5,673 bases of DNA, from contig JBFKEC010000224.1 of the NCBI GenBank assembly GCA_041619315.1, forward strand, positions 1-5,673, in the 5' to 3' direction. The notes below the pieces were generated by a model. It did not search any database. It was not told the DNA's origin and saw only the letters and a list, made by a program, of their open reading frames with translations. The DNA comes from Oceanococcus sp041619315 (GTDB taxonomy: Bacteria; Pseudomonadota; Gammaproteobacteria; Nevskiales; Oceanococcaceae). Within the stretch, counting starts at the first letter, position 1; each line of letters begins with the position of its first letter. A program made the position numbers and the translations under genes. Shown here in pieces: positions 1 to 5,512 of this stretch.

Positions 1-1539
1 AACGTACCAGGTCATCTGGCCGAAAAAGGCCAGGGCCGAGACGTCCTGGTCATAATCGAGCTGGTAGTAGTCCTCGCCGATGACCGGGCCTAACAGCGTG
101 CCGAGCAGTGGGAGTCCGGGCAGGTTGCCAAGCAAGCCCAGGCCGCCCGAGCCACTGATCAACTGCAAGGCGTCTTCCGTGACCGCATAAGCGGCGATGT
201 CGGCGCCGGTCCTAATGCGCGCGAGCAAACTGTAGCTGGAGTCATACCAGAACGCGCCGGCGACCAGATCCACGTCGCCGCCCCAGCCGAACAGGCTGTC
301 GGAATGGCCGGCAAAGCGCAGCTCACCTGACAGCTGTTTGTGATCCTCGAAGTTGTCGAGTCGGGCAATGTCGGCCGGCGAGACATCGAGCTCATTGAGC
401 TGGTCGATATGCAGTTTGGAGCCGGCCAGAACCAGGGTCAGTGAACTGTCCTGCAGGCCCCACAAATCGCCCATCTCCCAGTTGGTAATGGCGGACAGCG
501 TTTCCGAACCTTTTTCGATGAAACCCGGCGTATCAAACGAAGTGCGGAAGTTGTAGGGATCGTCTTCGATCTGTGGATCGTAGCTGCTCAGGAAATTGCG
601 TGTGTCGTCGTCAAGTACGGCGAGCTGAAACGGCCAGAACGGTGCATCGGTGTCGGATATCTGGGCACTGATGTCAACGCTGACCGTGTCGCTGGGCAGC
701 AGGCGCAGCTTGAGGCGGCCGGCCATCTGCTGCATGGCCTGTTCGTCACGATCCTGGAACTGGTTGTATAGCGCGCCATCTTCATCGCGATACAGCGCGG
801 CTACGCGCACGCCGCCCCAGTCGGCGAACATACCGCCCGCACCGGCTTCCAGGCGATGGGCGTTGTTCTCGCCATAGGTATAGCGCGCATCGCCCTCGAA
901 CAACTCGCTGGGCCCGCGGCTGGTGACATTGAACACACCGGCGATGGTGTTTTTGCCAAACAGAGTGCCCTGCGGGCCGCGCAACACTTCAACCCGTTCG
1001 ATATCGAACATGGATTCGGTGAAATAGGCCGGACGACCAAAAAAGATTTCATCCTGTACGAAGCCGACTGAGCTTTCGAAGCTGGGATTAAAGGCGTTGG
1101 TGCCGAAGCCACGAATGAACAGTTGTGGAGAGCCCAGGTCATCGGCATCGACGCGTACATTGGGCACGTAAAGCGATACCTCGGCCAGATCGGCCGCATT
1201 GGTCATTTCGATGAACGAGCCGTCGACGGCGGTCACCGAGATCGGGACATCCTGGAGGGACTGTTCGCGCTTTTGCGCGGTGACAACGATCTCCTCGATC
1301 ACGCGCCCTTTGGCCGTCCGCGCAGGATTGGGTTCAGGTGAGCGCAAGGGGGCAACTTCGATGGTCTTGAGCGCCTCGGCGGAAGGCTGCTGCGCATTCG
1401 CAGGCGCCGGCCTTGGCGTCGGGCTGGCCACCGGTGTGTTCTGGCTGTCGTCAAACAGGAAGTCCAGTTCTTCGTCCTGGGCCGTCGCGGTGGTGACCCA
1501 CACGACCAGCGGCAGTGCAAACAAGGTGATCAAGCGCAT
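1..1539 (-). CDS. TonB-dependent outer-membrane receptor, 3' end outside window
   Basis: This is a ligand-gated outer-membrane beta-barrel transporter energised by TonB-ExbB-ExbD. The frame is open for 513 codons from ATG at 1539 to the window edge, so the C-terminal barrel strands are missing (family members are usually about 700-900 residues). Residues 1-20 form a Sec signal peptide ending ATA before QDEE. Residues 21-80 are an acidic, then Pro/Ala-rich linker. A TonB box follows at about 82-92 (EEIVVTAQKRE) and runs into the plug domain (SLQDVPISVTAV). Plug motifs include QLFIRGFGTN (139-148) and RVEVLRGPQGTLFGKN (182-197); barrel sequence starts at about 210. The start is supported by AGGA 7 bases upstream, inside the preceding gene. 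The gene lies one base after the TetR-family gene and is surely co-transcribed with it. The ligand is unknown: this TonB-box class occurs in receptors for siderophores, other metal complexes and many organic compounds. The family call is very secure; any substrate would be a guess. Confidence 0.95.
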   Translation of the reverse strand, partial: MRLITLFALPLVVWVTTATAQDEELDFLFDDSQNTPVASPTPRPAPANAQQPSAEALKTIEVAPLRSPEPNPARTAKGRVIEEIVVTAQKREQSLQDVPISVTAVDGSFIEMTNAADLAEVSLYVPNVRVDADDLGSPQLFIRGFGTNAFNPSFESSVGFVQDEIFFGRPAYFTESMFDIERVEVLRGPQGTLFGKNTIAGVFNVTSRGPSELFEGDARYTYGENNAHRLEAGAGGMFADWGGVRVAALYRDEDGALYNQFQDRDEQAMQQMAGRLKLRLLPSDTVSVDISAQISDTDAPFWPFQLAVLDDDTRNFLSSYDPQIEDDPYNFRTSFDTPGFIEKGSETLSAITNWEMGDLWGLQDSSLTLVLAGSKLHIDQLNELDVSPADIARLDNFEDHKQLSGELRFAGHSDSLFGWGGDVDLVAGAFWYDSSYSLLARIRTGADIAAYAVTEDALQLISGSGGLGLLGNLPGLPLLGTLLGPVIGEDYYQLDYDQDVSALAFFGQMTWYV

Positions 1540-1540
1540 C

Positions 1541-2260
1541 TCAAAATCCTGTGACTGGAAGAGGGTGGGGCCGGGGTTGTGATCGGGCCTGTGCGGATAA
1601 TGCAAGCAAAAGATGGTCCGCCTCGGCTGCCAGCTCGGCCGCGGTGTTGTGTGGGTCACTGGAGGTCACCACCGCCACGGCGCCCTGCTGCACAAGGCCC
1701 ATCAACAAGGTGGTCAGCGAGGCGACAGACAGCGGCGCCAGCTCGCCCAGCTCCACCGCATTTTGCACGCCCTCGCTGACGATTTCCCTGGAAATGGCAT
1801 TGTCGGTTTCATGCCAGCCAGCCCAGCCGACAACCGGCGGGGCGGTGATATAGACAAAGCGTCCGTAACGGGGCTGGGTGCACAGCTCGAAACAGCTACG
1901 GACGCCGAGCTGGATCATCCCTAACGGTGAGTCGGCGGTCATCGCTCGCGCACGCACCAGATCCGCCATCTCCTGATCAATCGCGGCAAATACCTCGCGA
2001 AAGATGCCTAGCTTGTCGCCGAAGTGGTGGTAGAAGGCACCTTTGGTTACATGGGCCGCTGCCACGATGCGTTCGACGCTGACATCGTCATAGCCATGCT
2101 CGATGAACAGCATCTCGGCGGTTTCAAGCAGGCGCTCGCGCGTGGCGATGCCGCGTGCCTGCGGGCGGCGCGCAGGGTGCGCTGGGTCGCCTTTGCGCGA
2201 CGCTTTATGGACGGCATTCAGGGCCATGCTGGCGGAACGGTTCGGTGAGTGTGTTGACAT
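1541..2260 (-). CDS. TetR/AcrR-family transcriptional regulator
   Basis: A 239-residue one-component regulator, within the usual TetR range though at the long end. An N-terminal helix-turn-helix spans about residues 41-87: a first helix TRERLLETAEMLFIEHGY, then VSVERIVAAAHVTKGAFYHHFGDK, which matches the family recognition-helix signature (KGAFYHHF). Residues of about 95-225 are helical, hydrophobic and poorly conserved, as expected of the ligand-binding and dimer domain. About 38 basic, low-complexity residues precede the HTH. The frame is open to 2410, but the start at 2260 is preferred because AGGG lies 7 bases upstream and longer starts would overlap the divergent cytochrome gene. ATG at 2266 and 2227 are weaker alternatives. 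An inverted repeat just upstream is the probable operator, suggesting autoregulation and control of the divergent operon. The effector is unknown. The family is certain; repression is inferred from operator placement. Confidence 0.93.
   Translation of the reverse strand: MSTHSPNRSASMALNAVHKASRKGDPAHPARRPQARGIATRERLLETAEMLFIEHGYDDVSVERIVAAAHVTKGAFYHHFGDKLGIFREVFAAIDQEMADLVRARAMTADSPLGMIQLGVRSCFELCTQPRYGRFVYITAPPVVGWAGWHETDNAISREIVSEGVQNAVELGELAPLSVASLTTLLMGLVQQGAVAVVTSSDPHNTAAELAAEADHLLLALSAQARSQPRPHPLPVTGF
1547..1550 (-). promoter_or_regulatory. Ribosome binding site of the TonB receptor, inside the end of the tetR gene
   Basis: On the minus strand AGGA lies 7 bases before the receptor ATG (1539) and within the last codons of the regulator gene, whose TGA occupies 1543-1541. 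Only base 1540 separates stop and start. This favours translational coupling and fixes the receptor start at 1539. Confidence 0.75.
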
Positions 2261-2262
2261 AA

Positions 2263-2279
2263 ACATACCCTGAGTATGT
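2263..2279. promoter_or_regulatory. Probable TetR-family operator (17-base inverted repeat)
   Basis: ACATAC (2263-2268) and GTATGT (2274-2279) are perfect reverse complements separated by CCTGA. The repeat fills most of the spacer between the -35 and -10 of the rightward promoter and overlaps the first base pairs of the -10. It also covers the Shine-Dalgarno of the tetR gene. TetR-family dimers typically bind palindromes of about 15-20 bases in such positions, and a local regulator gene adjoins it. Bound protein would block RNA polymerase on the rightward operon and probably tetR-receptor transcription as well. The role is inferred; the symmetry is directly visible. Confidence 0.72.
2268..2271 (-). 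promoter_or_regulatory. Ribosome binding site of the tetR gene, within the operator palindrome
   Basis: Minus-strand AGGG sits 7 bases before ATG at 2260 and decides that start over the ATG at 2266, which would overlap the site. It lies inside the inverted repeat 2263-2279, so the operator and this gene's translation start signal share bases. I could not identify a convincing sigma70 promoter for the tetR gene itself; the AT-rich stretch 2275-2290 is the likeliest place for a -10 element. Confidence 0.6.
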
Positions 2280-2290
2280 AATTTAGAAAA

Positions 2291-2302
2291 GAGCATTTGC
2301 TC
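2291..2302. repeat. Short perfect inverted repeat at the operon transcription start
   Basis: GAGCA and TGCTC are separated by TT, forming a 12-base dyad that begins one or two bases after the predicted transcription start. It could be a small 5' leader hairpin or a secondary protein site. It does not resemble the 2263-2279 operator in sequence, so a shared regulator is not indicated. Confidence 0.35.
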
Positions 2303-2308
2303 GTCGCT

Positions 2309-2321
2309 GACGCCTTGCGTC
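2309..2321 (+). other. Small leader hairpin upstream of the cytochrome gene
   Basis: GACGC and GCGTC flank a CTT loop, giving a 5-base-pair GC-rich stem in the predicted leader RNA. It ends 7 bases before the Shine-Dalgarno AGAGGA (2329-2334), so it leaves that site free. It may stabilise the 5' end or may be a chance dyad. Confidence 0.25.
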
Positions 2322-2342
2322 TGCCCAAAGAGGACAAACAGC

Positions 2343-2705
2343 ATGAACAGCAGCTTGGGGTTGGGCGCGCTTTGCGTTGCGCTCGCATTGATATTGAGTG
2401 CCTGCGGCAACGCGTCGTCACCCGCAGCCGAAGCTCAGGCGCAGGTCACTGCACCGCCACCGCCGGCCGATGCGGGGCTGGCGCGCCTGTACGATCAGAC
2501 TTGCCGGGCCTGTCATGCCTCATCGCGCACCGGTGCGCCGATGGCGGGTGACACGGCCGCGTGGGCGCCACGCATGGCGCAGGGCATGGACGTGCTGATT
2601 GATCACACTATCAACGGCTTCAATGGTATGCCGCCGTTGGGTGCCTGCATGGACTGCAGTGAAGATGAGTTCGCCGCGCTGATTCGATACATGGCGGGAG
2701 AGTGA
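2343..2705 (+). CDS. Cytochrome c5-like monohaem lipoprotein
   Basis: A 120-residue periplasmic electron carrier. Residues 1-20 form a lipoprotein signal peptide with lipobox LSAC, so Cys21 would be lipidated. Residues 22-44 are a flexible Ala/Pro/Gln linker carrying the haem domain away from the membrane. The haem-binding motif is CRACH (54-58; His58 axial ligand). GAP and GD (64-70), GMPPLG (95-100; Met96 the likely second ligand) and the second cysteine pair ACMDCS (101-106) are hallmarks of the cytochrome c5 group. The C-terminal helix ends IRYMAGE. AGAGGA lies 8 bases upstream of the ATG. It is the first gene of the rightward operon, one base from the FAD-enzyme gene. The inferred role is to take electrons from that flavoenzyme and pass them to the respiratory chain. 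Assignment to the c5 group is firm; the partner is inferred from position. Confidence 0.93.
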   Translation: MNSSLGLGALCVALALILSACGNASSPAAEAQAQVTAPPPPADAGLARLYDQTCRACHASSRTGAPMAGDTAAWAPRMAQGMDVLIDHTINGFNGMPPLGACMDCSEDEFAALIRYMAGE

Positions 2706-2706
2706 C

Positions 2707-4128
2707 ATGGCTATGAATCGAAGGGATATGTTGCTTTCAACGGTGGCTGCGGCCTCCGGGATGGCACTGACGGGCTGCGAAGACCATACCGCTGAGAATA
2801 TGCCGCAGGCTCCGGCGCCGACCACCGGCCCGGACGGCAAACGGCTGATTCCATGGCAGAACTGGTCGGGTTACCAGTTCGGCATGCCAACTCAAAGGTT
2901 GGTTCCCAAGGATGAGGCTGAGCTCGCTGACATCCTGCGTCAGGCTCCGGCGCCACTGCGCCCGGTTGGTGCAGGGCATTCCTTCAGCGCACTGGTGCCG
3001 ACCGACGGCACATTGCTGTCATTGCGAAATTTTGCCGGTCTGAAAGCGCATGACAGCAGCGCCATGACGGCCACACTGGGGGCCGGAACACGCCTTGGTG
3101 ATGTCGGCCCGATGCTTGATGAGGTTGGTCAGGCGCTGACCAATATGCCGGATATTGATTCGCAAACGCTGGCCGGGGCGATCGCAACGGCCACCCATGG
3201 CACCGGTGCACAGCTGGGCGCCCTGCACAGTTATGTCAAAGAGCTGCGCCTGGTCACGCCGCGAGGTGAGGTGCTGGATTGCAGCGCCGAGAGCAATGTC
3301 GAAGTGTTCAACGCGGCCAAGGTTTCGCTCGGCAGCCTCGGCGTCATTACACAGATGAAGCTGCAAAACCTGCCGACCCATAAGCTCAAGCGGCGCAGCT
3401 GGTTGGCGCCGATCGACGAGTTGATCGAGAACTTTGATCAACTGGTGGCCGAAAACCACAGCTTCGAGATGTACTACATCCCGTTCTGCAGTCAGGCCAT
3501 GGCCATTGCCATCAACCCCACCGATGAGCCTCTGCAGCCGCGTGGTCCGGAGCAGGACAACGATGCGGTGATGCAGATCAAGCAGCTGCGTGACTGGCTG
3601 TCGTGGTGGCCGGGCATGCGTCGTCGTCTGCTCGATATGGCAACGTCCGATTTTGAGCCGGAAGAAGCGGTCGACGTGTGGTATCGCATTTTTCCGTCCA
3701 GCCGCGAAGTGCGTTTCAATGAGATGGAGTATCACCTGCCATCCGAGGCGCTGATGCCGGCTTTCAAGCAGGTCCGTGAACGAATCGAGTCGCAGCATCA
3801 CGAAGAGTTCTTCCCGATCGAAGTGCGCGTGGTGCGTGGTGAGGGCGATGATGCCTTGCTCTCGCCATTTCAGGGTCACGCGGTGTCAGGTTCGATCGCT
3901 GTGCATCGTTATCACCAGGAAGATCCGCTGCCGTACTTCGCCAGCCTAGAGCCGATTTATCAGCCCTACGAAGGGCGTCCGCACTGGGGCAAGATGCACA
4001 CGCTGAGCAGCGCACAACTGGCGCCGCGCTATCCACACTGGAAGGATTTTCTTGCAGTGCGTCAGGAGCTGGATCCTGAAGGGCGCATGCTCAACCCTCA
4101 CTTACGCCAGCTGTTCGATATCAGTTAA
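2707..4128 (+). CDS. Tat-exported FAD-linked oxidoreductase, aldonolactone oxidase (VAO/PCMH) family
   Basis: This 473-residue flavoenzyme is related to D-arabinono-1,4-lactone oxidase, L-gulonolactone oxidase and alditol oxidase. The N-terminus (NRRDMLLS, residues 4-11, then a hydrophobic stretch) is a Tat signal; LTGC places a lipobox cysteine at 24, suggesting a membrane-anchored periplasmic lipoprotein. The FAD domain spans about 50-215: NWSG (52-55), PVGAGHSFS (86-94) with His91 the expected 8-alpha-histidyl FAD attachment site, and ATHGTG (162-167). The sugar-lactone oxidase domain follows to the end, with PHWGK (425-429) and NPHLRQLF near the C-terminus, both typical of the family. The start at 2707 is supported by GGGAG 6 bases upstream. 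It sits between the cytochrome c gene (1-base gap) and the PLP-enzyme gene (9-base gap). The likely reaction is oxidation of an alcohol or lactone hydroxyl, with the cytochrome as a plausible acceptor instead of oxygen. The substrate is unknown; the family is secure. Confidence 0.92.
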   Translation: MAMNRRDMLLSTVAAASGMALTGCEDHTAENMPQAPAPTTGPDGKRLIPWQNWSGYQFGMPTQRLVPKDEAELADILRQAPAPLRPVGAGHSFSALVPTDGTLLSLRNFAGLKAHDSSAMTATLGAGTRLGDVGPMLDEVGQALTNMPDIDSQTLAGAIATATHGTGAQLGALHSYVKELRLVTPRGEVLDCSAESNVEVFNAAKVSLGSLGVITQMKLQNLPTHKLKRRSWLAPIDELIENFDQLVAENHSFEMYYIPFCSQAMAIAINPTDEPLQPRGPEQDNDAVMQIKQLRDWLSWWPGMRRRLLDMATSDFEPEEAVDVWYRIFPSSREVRFNEMEYHLPSEALMPAFKQVRERIESQHHEEFFPIEVRVVRGEGDDALLSPFQGHAVSGSIAVHRYHQEDPLPYFASLEPIYQPYEGRPHWGKMHTLSSAQLAPRYPHWKDFLAVRQELDPEGRMLNPHLRQLFDIS

Positions 4129-4137
4129 GGACTCGCC

Positions 4138-5421
4138 ATGAACCGTCGTTTTTTGCTCGGAGCCGCGATTGCCGCGCCTGTTGCTGCTGTGGCCTTGCGG
4201 CCATCGGCCAAAGCGGGGCGGCATGACGAGTATTTCGCGTCGGTTCAGGCTGCGCTGGCCGAGGCCGGCCTGTTTCGGCCCTCTCTGGTCATAGACCGGG
4301 CGCGCCTGAGCCATAATCTGTCGCGTCTTAATGCCCATCTACCCTCGCAGATGGCATACCGCATCGTGGCCAAATCATTGCCCAGCCTGCCGCTGATTGA
4401 GACGGTGCGCGAGGCCACCGGAACCAACCGACTGATGGTCTTTCATCAGCCGTTTCTGAATCTGGTCGCAGAGCAAATGCCGGATGCTCAGGTGCTGCTG
4501 GGCAAGCCCATGCCGGTGGGGGCGGCGCAGCGTTTCTTTGAGCACTACAGCCCCGGCGCTTTTGATCCGTCCAGCCAGATCGAATGGCTGATTGATACGC
4601 CCCAGCGTCTGCGCGATTACGCCGCCTTGGCCAGCGCGCGGCAGGCCGATGGCCTTGGCCCGATGAAGGTCAATCTGGAGCTTGATGTCGGATTGCATCG
4701 AGGCGGACTGTCGGATGCCGCTGCGGTCGTTGAAATGCTGCAGTTGATTGATCAGGCACCCGCCCTGCAGTTCGCCGGTTTCATGGGTTATGAAGCGCAT
4801 GCGTCCAAGATGCCGGGCTTTATGGGTGGTCCGCGCAAGGCGCTGGACATGGCCATGCAGCGCTACAGCGCCGCGGTGGATGCGTTGCGTGAGCACGCCG
4901 GCAGTGACTTCAACCCGCAGAGCTACACGCTGAACGCCGGTGGCAGTTCGACCTTTGCGATGTATGACAACACGGCGCCGTGCAATGAGCTGGCCATGGG
5001 TTCGGGGCTGGTCATGCCGTCCGATTTTGATGTGCCCAGTTTGTCCGATCACAAGCCGGCCAGCTTTATCGCCACACCGGTGCTGAAAGCCCTGCAAGGT
5101 ACGGATTTGCCGGGACTGGAATCCATGAGCGGACTGTTGCGGGCTTGGGACCCCAACACCGCGCGGGCGTTTTACACCTATGGCGGCTACTGGCTGGCCG
5201 ACAGCGTGTCGCCGCCCGGTCTGCAGCGCAATGCGATCTGGGGGCATTCGACCAACCAGGAATTGCTCAACGGGTCCGAACAGATCGAGCTGGATGTGGG
5301 CGATCACGTGTTCCTGCGCCCGCGTCAGTCCGAGTTTGTGTTCCTGCAGTTCGGCGATATTGCGGTGTATGACGATGGCGCTATTGTCGACAGCTGGCCG
5401 GTGTTTACCAGCGGCGCCTGA
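4138..5421 (+). CDS. Tat-exported fold-type III PLP enzyme (alanine racemase / D-threonine aldolase / D-serine dehydratase-like)
   Basis: A 427-residue PLP enzyme predicted to be periplasmic. Residues 1-26 form a Tat signal (NRRFLLGA, hydrophobic core, then AKA before Gly27). The alanine-racemase-type barrel follows: PSLVIDRARLSHNL (48-61), YRIVAKS with Lys79 the probable PLP Schiff-base lysine, ELDVGLHRGG (181-190), GYEAH (217-221), and NAGGSSTF (266-273), probable phosphate-binding loop. NELAMGSGLVM (283-293) is also typical. The C-terminal part (about 305-425) resembles the D-serine dehydratase-like domain, but where the zinc enzymes carry His-x-Cys this protein has Gln397-Ser-Glu399. Reaction options are amino-acid racemisation, retro-aldol cleavage of a beta-hydroxy amino acid, or deamination; the sequence does not decide. 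AAGGA overlaps the stop of the FAD gene, 6 bases before the ATG. The tight linkage suggests it makes or uses the substrate of the FAD enzyme. Confidence 0.88.
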   Translation: MNRRFLLGAAIAAPVAAVALRPSAKAGRHDEYFASVQAALAEAGLFRPSLVIDRARLSHNLSRLNAHLPSQMAYRIVAKSLPSLPLIETVREATGTNRLMVFHQPFLNLVAEQMPDAQVLLGKPMPVGAAQRFFEHYSPGAFDPSSQIEWLIDTPQRLRDYAALASARQADGLGPMKVNLELDVGLHRGGLSDAAAVVEMLQLIDQAPALQFAGFMGYEAHASKMPGFMGGPRKALDMAMQRYSAAVDALREHAGSDFNPQSYTLNAGGSSTFAMYDNTAPCNELAMGSGLVMPSDFDVPSLSDHKPASFIATPVLKALQGTDLPGLESMSGLLRAWDPNTARAFYTYGGYWLADSVSPPGLQRNAIWGHSTNQELLNGSEQIELDVGDHVFLRPRQSEFVFLQFGDIAVYDDGAIVDSWPVFTSGA

Positions 5422-5427
5422 GCGGTG

Positions 5428-5444
5428 GCGTGCCCACGGCACGC
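5428..5444 (+). terminator. GC-rich hairpin after the operon, no T-run
   Basis: GCGTGCC and GGCACGC are perfect reverse complements around a CAC loop, starting 7 bases after the stop of the PLP-enzyme gene. The stem is strong, but GGGCAGGG rather than a T-tract follows, so it is not a canonical intrinsic terminator. It may mark a 3' end or only weaken read-through into the transporter gene. The rest of 5445-5512 contains a weak ATGAC / GTCAT dyad (5455-5459, 5475-5479) and no clear promoter. Confidence 0.3.
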
Positions 5445-5512
5445 GGGCAGGGCTATGACAGGCGCGGCGCAGCGGTCATCATAGTGGGCTGAATTTCACA
5501 GATATCGGGTCC

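Larger units (their letters stand above)
2254..2282 (+). promoter_or_regulatory. Sigma70-type promoter of the cytochrome-FAD-PLP operon
   Basis: The -35 hexamer TTGACA (2254-2259) is a perfect consensus match. The -10 hexamer TGTAAT (2277-2282) matches 5 of 6 positions, and the spacer is exactly 17 bases. Transcription would start near 2289, leaving a leader of about 53 bases before the cytochrome ATG. The -35 overlaps the start codon of the divergent tetR gene. A promoter this strong suits an operon that is held off by a repressor until induced. Confidence 0.75.

Noticed and set aside
801..1199. Minus-strand open frame of 132 codons within the receptor gene
   Set aside because: It is out of frame with the receptor, whose plug-domain motifs continue unbroken through this region.
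1123..1582. Plus-strand open frames opposite the start of the receptor gene
   Set aside because: Antisense to the receptor signal peptide, TonB box and plug domain. They have no motifs, and Ser/Ala/Arg-rich composition is typical of shadows.
2261..2410. Longer version of the TetR gene beginning at 2410
   Set aside because: It would overlap the first codons of the divergent cytochrome gene, read through the promoter region as protein with no TetR similarity, and ignore the well-placed AGGG before 2260.
3019..3879. Minus-strand open frame of 286 codons opposite the FAD-enzyme gene
   Set aside because: It lies wholly within the clearly recognisable FAD-enzyme gene, its translation is rich in His, Arg and Gln with no recognisable motif, and it has no ribosome binding site in a sensible context. 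Long antisense frames are common in GC-rich genes.
4375..5442. Minus-strand open frame of 355 codons opposite the PLP-enzyme gene
   Set aside because: It is the antisense shadow of the PLP-enzyme gene, with low-quality His/Gln/Arg-rich sequence and no family resemblance. The plus strand carries the conserved motifs.
5445..5512. Possible promoter or operator for the transporter gene (ATGAC / GTCAT dyad)
   Set aside because: The arms are only five bases with a 15-base loop, and no paired -35 and -10 hexamers with good spacing could be found, so it is not listed as a feature.
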